From Symsagittifera roscoffensis (Eukaryota > Xenacoelomorpha > Acoela > Convolutidae): a DNA stretch of 64,000 bases. Under the pieces are notes generated by a model. The model was not told the origin of the DNA and did no database searches. It saw only the letters and a program-made list of their open reading frames with translations. The stretch is from NCBI RefSeq assembly GCF_963678635.1, contig NC_087064.1, positions 65,403,548 to 65,467,547 of the forward strand. Reading direction: 5' to 3'. The translations under genes were made by a program, and so were the position numbers. The first letter of the stretch is position 1, and each line of letters opens with the position of its first letter. Below are positions 54,401-57,101 of this stretch, one piece after another.

Positions 54401-57101
54401 GACTCCAAATCTCCTGTTTGTTAGATTGAATGCACCACAGCAAAAGTTTTACTTTTCAGGGCTTACTTTTTCTCATATCCCTTAGGCTTTTGTGTGTTAT
54501 CTCGCTAGTGCTTGCGAAGCGCAGCTTCGCCTCTTTTATGTATTTTTTTCATTCGTTACTACCCACACCTTGAGAAGGTGGATTAAATTGGTAACCCTCC
54601 ACTGGGACCGAAGTGGGAATCGAAACCGCGACCCTCAGATTAAGATACGCGCTCATTTATTTGCTACCTGATATTAAAAGTAATGAACGTACTGAGTACT
54701 CTTATATAGGTCTTGCTGTTTTTTTTTTTCAGGAAAAAGTCTTAAAGTTTGTTCACTAAGTTCAGTGCATTTCTATTGTTAAAAGGGAGGCAAAATCCAC
54801 TATCGAACAGCAAAATTGTAAAGGTCGCGAAAAACGTGATCGACTTCTAATTTCGAAAATGGAAAATAATTATCAGATTTCAAGACCATCTGTTTTTTTC
54901 TTCGAAATTCAGAAGTCAGTTTTTTTTGCGTTCTTTATTCTTTTCGAAATCTCACTTGGCTTTGTTTTAATTTTGCATCATTTTAAGGAAGATAATCTAA
55001 GCAGCAGTGGTTTAGTGGTTAAAGATATTTTAAGAGTCGATGAACGTAGTTCAGACTCTTATATAGGTAATGATGATTTATTTTCGTTTTTTCATCAAAA
55101 GTTTTAATGTTTCTTAGTTCAGTTCGTTTCCTCTGTTAAAAGGAAGGCAAACTCCAGTATCAAACCGCAGGCTTTCTTTTAAGAGTTATGAGCGTAGTAA
55201 AAACTCTTATAAAGTTCGTGGTGTTTTTTTTGTTGTTTTTTTTTCATGAAAAGTCTAAAAATTTGTTCACCTCAAATTTGATATTTCGCGGTTTGACTTT
55301 TTTAAATTCAGTTCATTTCTTTTGTTAAAAGAAAGGCAAACTCCGCTATCGATTAACAAAAGTATAAAGATTACGAACAATGTGATCGTCGTCTGATTTC
55401 TAATTTGGTTTTTTATCATCAGATTTCCCAAAATGGAATAATTCTATCAAAAAGTGCCAACCGAAAATTGTTCAAGAATTCAAAGAGCTTTGACTGCACC
55501 TATTTTTTCTTTGCAATTCGAAAGTTGAAATATTTTTACATAAACAAATTAGATTTTTTTCTTTACTTTTTTTATTGACTCTTTTCCAACTGTCTGATGG
55601 CTATGTTTGATATTTTTGCCAGGTTGTTTTTCCCATGGTCAAGGGTGTCCATCAGGCAAGACTAGTGTTAAAACGATTTATAGCCTTTAAACTGTGGTTT
55701 TACTATTATGCTGGGGTGATATAATGGAAAAGAGCCTTTCAAAGCTTAATTTTTGTTCTCTCGCAGTTCATTATCTTCATTTACAGCTTTTTCTTGTCGG
55801 TGTCTGCAAATTGCAGCTTTGTCTCTGTCTAAACATTTTCCCCTAACTTTTCCAAAACAATTAAATTTTTTTCGGCGGCCAGGCTCGTAACTTATGTATG
55901 AATTTGTAATACCCGAGAATATCTATTAATGGACATTAATCTAATTTGTAGTTTCATATACGCGCAGTCATTTGTTAGACTTTATATTGTGAACTAAATT
56001 AGAAACTTCGATCATGTGCAAAAGTTCTGTCCTAGAATTGACTGTTTATCGGACAAGAAAGGTATAGCTTTCTAGTTGATTTATAGACAGATGTGTGCCA
56101 AAAGGGGGCCCGGTTCAGCTCGGGTTCATGAAAGATACATTTTAGAGCTTAAATGGGCTGCAAAAGAAGAAAACAGCTGCAAAAGTAGAGCGATCGAGTT
56201 TAGTATAGGTAGTTGAATTATTGCCACTGCTTGCATATATTGTGGCTAAAATGTTATTTTCCTGAAAGAAAGTATATTGATAATTTCAAAAGTAATTTGG
56301 AAATGAAACAGATGTGTATTGAGACTCCCTCAAAGATTTAGGTTTCTTGTTGAAAAAATGGGTGTTTGATATTTTATCGGTATTTTTAGGCTATGTTGCA
56401 TGCGCCATAACTTGCTAAATGATTTGAACTAAATACATTTTTTAAGCAAGCTGACCTACTTGAAAGTTAGTGAATAAAATCATCTCATCGAAAATTTATA
56501 ATGAAAAAACTTTGTTTTTTGAAAAATGCTTTGGATGTTTCAGGATGCCTTAGAGGACTTTCAGCCTGGTTATCCGCACCATCAGGGATCCAGATTGGCC
56601 CCTTCTTCATTCTCACCCTCTGGCGCAGACTCAGCCGTGGACTCCCCTTTAGCCTCCGAAATGGGCACTTTTGGTCGATCTCATGCGAAGAGAAGTCAAC
56701 AACTACAAGTAGCCACCACAACAACCCCAGCTAATTTGAATCCTAACACACTGTCGCAAACACGCGTCCCACTCCATATGAATCATAATAATAACAGTAA
56801 TAATCACGTCAACAACAACAGCTATAGTAAACAAGTGCCTGCGAGATATATGAATGGAAACGCTATAGAAAGGAGTCCAGATATGTACTACCCACCTCCC
56901 AACGGGTTACCAGGCGTTCAGGGAAATCATCATTCATCCCTGGGTTACAACCCGTCCTCTGCACTGAGATCCAGTAGAAGTGATAGTGTGGGCAAACTTG
57001 GTGCTACTATTGAGTTCGGAGACAAGTCCAGAAGTTCGGCATCGCAAGTTCCACTGAGCAGCTTCAGGGCAAGTTTGGAGGAGGACGAAGACTCGGTTTA
57101 A
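100..57101 (+). CDS. sdk: Sidekick-like Ig/FN3 adhesion receptor, 5'-truncated by the window (32 exons)
   Basis: This is a single-pass cell-surface receptor; family members mediate homophilic adhesion, best known at synapses and epithelial tricellular junctions. Seen: 32 exons join in frame to about 2,398 residues ending at a TAA (57099-57101). They encode five Ig domains (residues 1-590 of the visible fragment), thirteen FN3 domains (about 591-1988), a membrane helix (about 2012-2033) and a tail. Known: Sidekick has six Ig and thirteen FN3 domains, so Ig1 and the signal peptide should lie upstream. FN3-1 has DGNSPI, FN3-2 has the NGRIVGY..Y..GL pattern and FN3-5 has LQF..GFSGHTSINTWIVE followed by LTPFTHY, all in the order I recall for Sidekick. 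Not seen: the GFSSFV-type C-terminus of fly and vertebrate Sidekick. L1, DSCAM, contactin and receptor phosphatases fit worse in domain number or tail. Exon ends come from splice consensus and phase only. Confidence 0.92.
634..745 (+). CDS. sdk: exon: first half of Ig3
   Basis: Enters at phase 1 after tgctttag and leaves at phase 2 at gtaaga. It encodes an acidic, Ser-rich linker (SEESESEQSE), the A/B strands and the first Ig cysteine (VQFDC). The matching second half lies 4.8 kb downstream at 5551; the joined codon reads Gly. Confidence 0.8.
1735..1952. mobile_element. palindromic MITE-like element
   Basis: The left end GGATCTACTTAACGATCTCC reappears inverted at the right end (gagattgttaagtagatcca), with CCCC/GGGG runs just inside. 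The terminal repeats are about 30 bp in an element of about 218 bp. Related ends are visible near 21480 and 38307. No coding capacity. Confidence 0.6.
3118..3842 (+). repeat. hairpin-headed repeat, copy 1
   Basis: It opens with TAAGAGT..GACTCTTATATAGG, followed by a T-run plus cagg. Then come an AAAAGGAAGG..ACTCCACTATCGAACAG block, a CAAAGAGCTTCAAGG block and a terminal TGTTGGCTATG block. The same blocks recur in order at 30826, 34003, 54685 and 55173, so it is a dispersed family of about 500-700 bp. No coding potential seen. Confidence 0.65.
4970..5026. repeat. direct duplication, unit about 30 bp
   Basis: GACAGAATACAAGACATAAA is followed about 32 bases later by a near-identical unit (GACAGAATACACGACATAAA). 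This is a simple local duplication. Confidence 0.7.
5551..5744 (+). CDS. sdk: exon: second half of Ig3
   Basis: Acceptor ctctgcttag, donor gtaagc, phases 2 and 1. It has the core Trp (PVWFFEGGRI), the D..R..GSYSCGC motif around the second Ig cysteine, and the G strand RAARLKVL. Together with 634-745 it makes a complete Ig domain. Confidence 0.88.
5868..7100 (+). repeat. repeat cluster: hairpin-headed repeat pieces and a tRNA-headed SINE
   Basis: At 5868-6005 is the head of the hairpin-headed family (GAGTC..GACTC). At 5997-6240 is a SINE-like unit: a 5' part with TGCGATGAGCAAGCGTTAT, then a tRNA-like head with A-box-like CTAGAGGTAAACAG and B-box GGGGTTCGAGTC, then T-rich tail. From 6735 to 7100 the AAAAGGAAGGCAAA..CAAAGAGCTTAAAGG part of the hairpin-headed family recurs. 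Confidence 0.6.
7101..9381 (+). other. intron sequence without recognisable content
   Basis: This is the 3' part of the Ig3-Ig4 intron. I see no exon, repeat family or RNA gene that I can support, only AT-rich DNA with short chance open frames on both strands. Confidence 0.6.
9382..9560 (+). CDS. sdk: exon: first part of Ig4
   Basis: Acceptor ttttatttcag, donor gtaagt, phases 1 and 0. It encodes the first Ig cysteine (EVPCTLQL) and the core Trp (FGWYHNG), 25 residues apart. Confidence 0.87.
9963..9992 (+). CDS. sdk: microexon in Ig4 (10 residues, phase 0-0)
   Basis: Thirty bases lie between gacatttttag and gtgagtgt. They read PASDNETNST and are open in the required phase. Both flanking introns are phase 0, so the exon can be included or skipped without changing frame. 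It adds two N-glycosylation sequons (NET and NST) on the loop between the core Trp and the second Cys. Good splice sites and phase agreement support it; transcript data are needed to prove use. Confidence 0.7.
10300..10620 (+). repeat. SINE-like element, tRNA head plus hairpin 3' end
   Basis: A core with TCGCAAATAAAAGTGCTC precedes a tRNA-like head at 10444: A-box-like TGGCTGAGAGG and B-box GGTTCGAATCT. The tail ends in TGCGAAGCGCAGCTTCCCC. The same order occurs at 14358, 22626, 36162, 54371 and 57905. Confidence 0.72.
10621..13150 (+). other. intron sequence within Ig4, little recognisable
   Basis: AT-rich, T-tract-rich DNA. A G-run (12546-12560) and nearby G/C-rich words may mark a decayed piece of a C-rich MITE, but no ends are visible. 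I see no exon. Confidence 0.5.
13151..13313 (+). CDS. sdk: exon: last part of Ig4
   Basis: Acceptor ccttgcttag, donor gtaagt, phases 0 and 1. It encodes the E-F-G strands of Ig4 with GGIFHCYAEP around the second cysteine and APVLIQIQ as the G strand. NRT is a glycosylation sequon. Confidence 0.87.
13364..14100 (+). repeat. composite SINE-like repeats, two tandem starts
   Basis: Two starts of a core with CCAACCTAAGTCGCAAAT lie at 13364 and 13541. The second continues through TAACACAGACTATTAT, CTTCAAGGTATCATGGAACT, a tRNA-like B-box (GGGTTCGAACC) and CGTCCGCTCTATAAA to the hairpin TGCGAAGTGCAACTTCGC. The second copy is nearly matched by 50821-50985 plus 52520-52838, where it is interrupted by another element. 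Confidence 0.7.
14101..14540 (+). repeat. SINE-like element with upstream core
   Basis: The core ends in AACATATGTAGCTGCGTTAT. The tRNA-like head begins at 14358 (TCCGTGGCTGAGTGG as A box, GATTCGAATCC as B box). The tail contains GATAGAGCTGCTTTTTGG and ends in the hairpin TGCGAAGCGCAGCTTTGCC. Confidence 0.75.
15327..15679. mobile_element. hAT-like MITE with 8-bp target duplication
   Basis: It starts CAGGGGCGGATCTAGGATTT and ends AAATCCGCCCCTG, an inverted terminal repeat of about 12 bp. The 8 bases before it (CTTGTGAT) and after it (CGTGTGAT) match at 7 positions, fitting the 8-bp duplication made by hAT transposases. The interior has no coding capacity. It shares a GCGCCGCAAGGAAAATTTTG-type interior with 37821-38207. 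Confidence 0.82.
16560..16686 (-). repeat. tRNA-like SINE on the minus strand, abutting a splice acceptor
   Basis: The reverse complement contains GCGGGTTCAAATCGCACGTG (B-box-like) preceded by AATGGCGTTATC. Its end runs into ctatcgtttcag, the acceptor of the Ig5 exon. This could be SINE-derived or coincidental. Confidence 0.4.
16687..16876 (+). CDS. sdk: exon: first half of Ig5
   Basis: Acceptor ctatcgtttcag, donor gtaagt, phases 1 and 2. It encodes a typical Ig B-C region: VIEGHLVELNCTVTGG and VTWYLDDQLI, with the normal Cys-Trp spacing. Confidence 0.9.
17363..17499 (+). CDS. sdk: exon: second half of Ig5
   Basis: Acceptor tacttgtgatag, donor gtaagt, phases 2 and 1. It encodes the E-G strands with VKQAGLYKCVAEEE around the second Ig cysteine and LQLKVL as the G strand. 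The codons are G-rich here compared with neighbouring exons. Confidence 0.88.
17599..17645. mobile_element. left end of a hAT-like MITE (fragment)
   Basis: CAGGGGCGGATCAAGGAT matches the left terminus of 15327-15679 and is followed by a G-run. The right terminus is not visible nearby, so this is a truncated or diverged copy. Confidence 0.5.
20028..20500 (+). repeat. SINE-like element with upstream core (tail deleted)
   Basis: The core runs from AGCGTAGTGTCATAGTACGA through CCAACCTAAGTAGTAAAT to AGCATATGTAGCTGCTTTAT. A tRNA-like head follows at 20423 (TGTGGCAGATGCGAGGACAG). The sequence then jumps to CGCCTCTGTGTAAAT, so most of the tail is missing. The core is close to 50091-50412. Confidence 0.68.
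21033..21315 (+). CDS. sdk: exon: first half of Ig6 with an acidic insertion
   Basis: Acceptor gatttgtttcag, donor gtgagt, phases 1 and 2. It opens RTALIEG, encodes the first cysteine (EMHCLF) and the core Trp (FRILWKF). Between them are 41 residues rather than about 12-15, including a Glu-rich run (DEIEEAEAYSGESELEKEE). Higher GC than its neighbours. The position just before FN3-1 fits Sidekick Ig6. Confidence 0.85.
21316..25625 (+). other. 4.3-kb intron within Ig6
   Basis: It holds a SINE-like element (22626-22810), a decayed hAT-MITE-type interior just before it (22440-22620, shared with 39100-39297) and a possible tRNA-like unit on the minus strand at 25400-25520. From 22820 to 25390 I see nothing I can name. 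Confidence 0.6.
22626..22810 (+). repeat. SINE-like element, minimal complete copy
   Basis: About 185 bp: a tRNA-like head (CTGTGGCTGAGTGGTTAAGG as A box, GGTTACAATCTC as B box), a T-rich tail with GAGCTGCTTTTTTGTG, and the terminal hairpin GCGAAGCGAAACTTCGC plus CTCTGTGT. No upstream core is attached, which helps define the unit. Confidence 0.78.
25626..25783 (+). CDS. sdk: exon: second half of Ig6
   Basis: Acceptor acttgtttcag, donor gtaagt, phases 2 and 1. It encodes NNSLYIDRI and GERAGIYTCEVDT, the canonical D/R..G.Y.C Ig signature, then FSVY as the last strand before FN3-1. NNS is a glycosylation sequon. Confidence 0.9.
25784..28855 (+). other. 3.1-kb intron between Ig6 and FN3-1, with tRNA-like units
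   Basis: Several minus-strand tRNA-like stretches are visible: 26641-26712 (B-box GGGTTCAAACC), 26940-26990, and 27303-27365 (B-box AGGTTCAAATG). A plus-strand one lies at 27774-27835 (GGTCTAGAGGTAAAGCACG). A short tandem of a GAAAAGATTACC unit is at 27617-27690. None folds into a convincing tRNA gene by eye. Confidence 0.5.
27617..27690. repeat. short tandem of a GAAAAGATTACC-type unit
   Basis: CTCGTACGAAAAGATTACCG occurs twice in 75 bases, with two more partial GAAAAG units between. Confidence 0.65.
28856..29029 (+). CDS. sdk: exon: first half of FN3-1
   Basis: Acceptor ttgtgtttcag, donor gtatgt, phases 1 and 1. It encodes the Pro-rich linker and strands A-C of the first FN3 domain: ATLSWRTVADGNSPISHVIV. 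The DGNSPI turn is characteristic of Sidekick FN3-1. Confidence 0.9.
29870..30327 (+). CDS. sdk: exon: second half of FN3-1 and most of FN3-2
   Basis: Acceptor agtggtgtttag, phases 1 and 0. The FN3-1 tyrosine corner is LKPWSSYVFKV and its end is NSIGYGKFS. FN3-2 starts TPDRAPDNVIA and has NGRIVGYHVEYGYVGL and GRTAKGIGPLSDK. The donor gtcaga is weak, but the next exon continues exactly in frame with VQVRTLEDVP. Confidence 0.9.
30826..31290 (+). repeat. hairpin-headed repeat, copy in the FN3-2/FN3-3 intron
   Basis: It has the AAGTC..GACTCTTATA head, the AAAAGGAAGGCGAACTCCAC block, CAAAGAGCTTCAAGGGCA and the closing CTTTTTCAACTTTCAGTTGG block. It ends only a few bases before the splice acceptor at 31297. 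Confidence 0.68.
31298..31441 (+). CDS. sdk: exon: first half of FN3-3
   Basis: Acceptor gatgttgtttag, donor gtgaga, phases 0 and 0. It finishes FN3-2 (VQVRTLEDVP) and gives strands A-C of FN3-3 with VKVRWSKVS and KHYL. Confidence 0.88.
31888..32472 (+). CDS. sdk: exon: rest of FN3-3, all of FN3-4, start of FN3-5
   Basis: Acceptor ttctttttaag, donor gtgagt, phases 0 and 0; the largest exon in the window. FN3-3 corner: LKPFTKYRI. FN3-4: VRLVWSEPREPNGVIYAYSV, corner LKQSSQYVVNI, TKLGKGEN. It ends in FN3-5 with PPNNIEVV and CLQFSH. The NG-[IV]-[LI].[AG]Y pattern is shared with Sidekick FN3-4. Confidence 0.92.
32936..33096 (+). CDS. sdk: exon: middle of FN3-5
   Basis: Acceptor cttgttttaaag, donor gtaagc, phases 0 and 2. 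GFSGHTSINTWIVEVK and the corner LTPFTHYT match the LQF..G.DGKTSI..W.VE signature of Sidekick FN3-5. This is the strongest single piece of evidence for the family call. Confidence 0.92.
33386..33768 (+). CDS. sdk: exon: end of FN3-5 and FN3-6
   Basis: Acceptor tttggtttcag, donor gtaagt, phases 2 and 1. It completes FN3-5 (RITSCNIVGCSRPS) and encodes FN3-6: PPNILVRAISSTEVEVAWSL, then the corner LKPNKMYTITVMAKN. FN3-6 contains the sequon NET. Confidence 0.9.
33853..33968 (+). CDS. sdk: exon: first half of FN3-7
   Basis: An 84-bp intron precedes it. Acceptor ggatgttttag, donor gtagtt, phases 1 and 0. It encodes LPCAPSSLMHRPS, LIVGWVESSQQC and EILYYE (strands A-C). Confidence 0.85.
34003..34790 (+). 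repeat. hairpin-headed repeat, two overlapping copies
   Basis: A head TAAGAGTCAATGAAACTAGTG at 34003 and a second head-like GAGTCGAGGAGCGTGG at 34233 are each followed by the T-run/cagg motif and TTTGTTCACGCTCAA. The rest follows the family order. Confidence 0.65.
35866..36350 (+). repeat. SINE-like element with upstream core
   Basis: The core begins TTAGTGTATTATTAAGAACC and contains CCTAAGTCGCAAATATT and AGCATATGTAGCTGCTTTAT. The tRNA-like head is near 36162 (GTGGGTGAGTGGCTAGTGCG). The tail ends GCGAAGCGAAGCATCGCC, with the hairpin partly degraded. Confidence 0.72.
36661..36841 (+). CDS. sdk: exon: second half of FN3-7
   Basis: Acceptor ttttatttgcag, donor gtaacg, phases 0 and 1. It encodes AQLLYNQKPIETIKVEV, the corner LRSNLTYYAQVAAVNGAG and ends LKKRAIPR. 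NLT is a glycosylation sequon. Confidence 0.9.
36913..37109. mobile_element. palindromic MITE with long terminal inverted repeats
   Basis: Two arms of about 80 bp (36913-36995 and 37032-37109) are near-perfect reverse complements; for example TTAACCAATCAGAATCGAGA in the left arm pairs with its complement in the right arm. A loop of about 36 bp separates them. No coding capacity. Confidence 0.85.
37507..37627 (+). CDS. sdk: exon: start of FN3-8 (degenerate)
   Basis: Acceptor cgtttcag, donor gtaagt, phases 1 and 2. It opens VPEKPENAWILM and has strands resembling FN3 A-C, but the usual core Trp after strand B is missing (CSFEVFGKFF). The domain is counted as FN3-8 from its position. Confidence 0.82.
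37821..38207. mobile_element. hAT-like MITE, second copy
   Basis: The interior matches 15327-15679 (for example TGTGCGCCGCAGGCAAAATT and the TTTTAGGGTCCGTCA block), and the right end is AAATCCGCCCCTG. The left end is eroded to CGGACTCAGGATTTTC. TATAGA on the left and TATAGAAC on the right suggest the target duplication. Confidence 0.75.
38413..38903 (+). CDS. sdk: exon: end of FN3-8 and most of FN3-9
   Basis: Acceptor ttttcaatttag-like (tcaattttag), donor gtaagt, phases 2 and 1. It closes FN3-8 with SISVSVFFSNSLGNSG and encodes FN3-9: SSISWNHNEKVKVQNFSLSV and the corner LTPNQKYEITIAANG. The linker is short and lacks the usual proline cluster. Confidence 0.85.
39055..39297. mobile_element. 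right end of a hAT-like MITE (diverged copy)
   Basis: It ends TAGATCCGCCCCTG after a C-run. The region before it shares GTGTTCTTGAAGTGCTCGGA and TTTAGTCGACTT with 22560-22620. The left end is not clear. Confidence 0.5.
39409..39552 (+). CDS. sdk: exon: first half of FN3-10
   Basis: Acceptor gttgatttag, donor gtttgc, phases 1 and 1. IPDAIPRIPDY opens the domain; VELSGLSVSDKKLNGNLVKY and ELQYKLREN follow. The core Trp position is Leu/Ser here, but the NG-x-L/I-x-x-Y turn is kept. Confidence 0.82.
39553..40916 (+). other. 1.4-kb intron within FN3-10
   Basis: It holds a SINE-like unit with tRNA-like head (about 40270-40740; B-box GGGTTCGAATCTG and flanking ACCTGTTTGTTTTTCAAACG) and the 3' blocks of the hairpin-headed family (40735-40890), ending beside the acceptor. 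The stretch 39560-40260 shows nothing recognisable. Confidence 0.6.
40917..41075 (+). CDS. sdk: exon: second half of FN3-10
   Basis: Acceptor gtgtattttag, donor gtgagt, phases 1 and 1. It encodes ADWQSVFSSGDSS, the corner LNSMYEMRLAVCNQMGRG and the G strand FYVFVTQD. Confidence 0.87.
41110..41700. repeat. repeat of 150-200 bp degenerate units, short copy
   Basis: It contains CAGCCTTCGAAAAAGTGTGG, AAAAGTTATGGCCTTCAGAA, TTTTGACCGGCAAACAACTC and the end block GGTACCTCCAACTTTAGCTG. The same blocks occur at 50986-52516 and 52850-54235. Confidence 0.7.
41964..42094 (+). CDS. sdk: exon: first half of FN3-11
   Basis: Acceptor cacctgtttttag, donor gtattg, phases 1 and 0. It encodes EITKPPRDVKVAEG, FVTLSWHHSPSQ and LNINGYQ, a regular FN3 A-C region with its core Trp. 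Confidence 0.9.
42544..42733 (+). CDS. sdk: exon: second half of FN3-11
   Basis: Acceptor attctgtccag, donor gtatgt, phases 0 and 1. It encodes VCYGKSQLHMACELR, the corner LVGFTEYVFQVGAFNHLGLG and the G strand SYPITVTT. Confidence 0.9.
42782..44956 (-). mobile_element. degenerate Mutator-like (MULE) DNA transposon
   Basis: Inverted ends start GGACTAAATCCCC at both termini and extend about 60 bp, with a repeated AAAATCCC word inside. On the minus strand are pieces of a MULE transposase (see 43358-44025). The antisense insertion lies in the intron between FN3-11 and FN3-12. I could not find a convincing 8-10 bp target duplication. Confidence 0.82.
43358..44025 (-). pseudogene. MULE transposase remnant
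   Basis: The N-terminal piece (44025-43690) has GEDFLLEDS, RYLVFATSKNIEIL and a WLIGGTLK segment, like the start of the MULE transposase domain where DGTFK is usual. The C-terminal piece (43612-43358) has IIMDFEMAGIN, IKGCFFHFSQANYRKI and LAALAFAP, the family's DFE and GC-FHF-QA motifs. The two are in different frames, and at least two stop codons lie between them, so the gene is dead. Upstream zinc-finger-like sequence near 44060-43870 is in yet another frame. Confidence 0.85.
44957..45590 (+). other. 3' part of the FN3-11/FN3-12 intron
   Basis: AT-rich sequence with no exon, repeat or RNA gene that I can support. Confidence 0.55.
45591..45752 (+). CDS. sdk: exon: first half of FN3-12, ends in a basic RSRR motif
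   Basis: Acceptor gttgttttcag, donor gtgagg, phases 1 and 1. It encodes VPSSVSKLSVDVL, LVVVEWSSPVPAQGPIEDYL and ITYRAKS. It ends NNNGNKRSRR, matching the furin-type pattern R-x-[KR]-R at the exon edge; the next residue after splicing is Glu. Confidence 0.9.
46121..46299 (+). CDS. sdk: exon: second half of FN3-12
   Basis: Acceptor ttgctttcag, donor gtattt, phases 1 and 0. It encodes EVGVETSEVD, the corner LQPGHTYSVSIRAKTREGFG and the G strand. Confidence 0.9.
46613..46787 (+). CDS. sdk: exon: first half of FN3-13
   Basis: Acceptor ttgtttgaatag, donor gtatta, phases 0 and 1. It encodes DDLPAVPGKPWFK, an acidic turn (EDGNKDEEGE), LEVQWKPPDYEND and LNYAVYLLYS. Confidence 0.88.
47120..47359 (+). 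CDS. sdk: exon: second half of FN3-13, ends at a GC donor
   Basis: Acceptor tgtatatttttag, phases 1 and 1. It contains a run of seven serines (AGT repeats, 47252-47271) and ends WIAVAAINRNGQGLLGPPS. The only donor giving the right phase is AG|gcaaga, a GC-AG intron consensus; reading on meets a stop 24 bases later. The next exon continues the frame into the membrane segment. Confidence 0.85.
47823..48026 (+). CDS. sdk: exon: juxtamembrane stalk, transmembrane helix, start of tail
   Basis: Acceptor ttttcgttttag, donor gtacac, phases 1 and 1. A Ser-rich stalk is followed by a membrane helix of about 22 residues (AWIIIIFLALFFLLLICLAL and two more) and a basic stop-transfer stretch (KFTSKKKTRNRNQIHK). 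Confidence 0.95.
48233..48262 (+). CDS. sdk: candidate cytoplasmic microexon (30 nt)
   Basis: Acceptor atggtttacag, donor gtgagt, phases 1 and 1, reading KHRAAPPIQ. It keeps frame whether included or skipped. The strong donor favours a real exon, but nothing conserved is recognisable. Confidence 0.5.
49026..49097 (+). CDS. sdk: possible optional cytoplasmic exon (72 nt)
   Basis: Acceptor tatctttcag, weak donor gtttgt, phases 1 and 1, open for 24 codons (ILEAITCASSHNST and more). Frame-neutral. Left out of the main model because the donor is poor and no family motif is present. Confidence 0.3.
49482..49921 (+). CDS. sdk: exon: cytoplasmic tail, middle part
   Basis: Acceptor tgttttgtgtag, donor gttagt, phases 1 and 0. 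It encodes a hydrophilic, probably disordered tail rich in Ser, Asn, Gly and Met (MLQRIHEAQEMQDYLPNSSD at the start). The phase-0 donor after CATCAGCCG joins the terminal exon exactly; read-through gives 21 more residues and a stop at 49985. Confidence 0.8.
49922..49991 (+). CDS. sdk: alternative short 3' end by read-through
   Basis: If the donor at 49922 is ignored, the frame continues VSLNIDQKSIDGELFVHKRS plus Leu and stops at TAA 49985-49987. That stop overlaps a canonical poly(A) signal AATAAA (49986-49991). Either a shorter isoform or coincidence. Confidence 0.45.
50091..50412 (+). repeat. SINE core copy
   Basis: It runs from AGCATAGTGTAACAGTATGA through CCAACCTAAGTAGCAAAT to AGCATATGTCGTTGCTTTAA and is closely similar to 20028-20416. 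It joins directly to the next SINE unit. Confidence 0.68.
50413..50750 (+). repeat. second SINE type with tRNA-like head
   Basis: It starts ATTACGATAAGCGAGGGTAT and includes CCCCGTAAAAAACTTTGTCC. The tRNA-like part has CCTGGGTTCAAATCTG followed by ACCAGGACCTG, then CAAACGGCAAATATTC. About 40270-40740 is a matching copy; 5997-6240 and 58038-58240 are related. Confidence 0.65.
50821..52838 (+). repeat. SINE-like repeat split by a nested insertion
   Basis: The left half (50821-50985) ends at TAACACAGACTATTATTTTA. The right half resumes at 52520 with AGCTTCAAGGTATCATGCAT and ends in the hairpin TGCGAAGTGCAACTTCGCC. In the intact copy at 13541-14100 these halves are adjacent, so about 1.53 kb has been inserted. 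Confidence 0.8.
50986..52516. repeat. inserted repeat of degenerate 150-200 bp units
   Basis: Units each carry AAAAAGTTATG(A/G)C.CTC, a TTTTTTCAAACTT stretch, CTCGAAAACTAC, GAGATTTTGGTTTCAAT and GGTTGTGGGAAGC. Successive AAAGTTATG words are at about 51344, 51525, 51688 and 51838. The right end reads GGTACCTCCAGCTTTAGCTG. No coding capacity is evident. Confidence 0.72.
52850..54235. repeat. third copy of the unit repeat
   Basis: Same words as 50986-52516: CAGCCTTCGAAAAAGTGTGG at 53061, several CTCGAAAACTAC-type units, and an end block (CGTACCTCTAGCTTTAGTTG) at 54211. More diverged. Confidence 0.65.
54331..54538 (+). repeat. SINE-like element between two hairpin ends
   Basis: A hairpin GTGCGAAGCTCTGCTTCGCC at 54331 is followed by a tRNA-like head (54371, GGCGCAGATGTGAGGACAGG) and a tail ending in TGCGAAGCGCAGCTTCGCC at 54512. 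Confidence 0.68.
54685..55620 (+). repeat. hairpin-headed repeat, three heads in tandem
   Basis: Heads at about 54685, 55029 (TAAGAGTCGATGAACGTAGT..GACTCTTATATAGG) and 55180. Each is followed by parts of the family blocks; the last copy runs to the TGTCTGATGGCTATG end block. Confidence 0.7.
55621..56543 (+). other. end of the 6.6-kb intron before the last exon
   Basis: No repeat family or open frame stands out apart from the acceptor tttggatgtttcag. Confidence 0.55.
56544..57101 (+). CDS. sdk: terminal exon: C-terminal cytoplasmic tail
   Basis: Acceptor tttggatgtttcag, entered at phase 0. It encodes 185 residues, rich in Ser, Asn, Pro and His, probably disordered, with an Asn-rich run near 56780-56825. 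It ends VPLSSFRASLEEDEDSV. A hydrophobic last residue with Asp at position -2 fits a class III PDZ ligand. The Sidekick end GFSSFV is absent; LSSF lies 12 residues from the end. Confidence 0.85.
   Translation, partial: DALEDFQPGYPHHQGSRLAPSSFSPSGADSAVDSPLASEMGTFGRSHAKRSQQLQVATTTTPANLNPNTLSQTRVPLHMNHNNNSNNHVNNNSYSKQVPARYMNGNAIERSPDMYYPPPNGLPGVQGNHHSSLGYNPSSALRSSRSDSVGKLGATIEFGDKSRSSASQVPLSSFRASLEEDEDSV

Noticed and set aside
100-57101. Assignment to DSCAM, L1/neuroglian, contactin or a receptor tyrosine phosphatase
   Set aside because: DSCAM and L1 have too few FN3 domains or an Ig among them, contactins lack a membrane helix, and no phosphatase domain follows the membrane segment.
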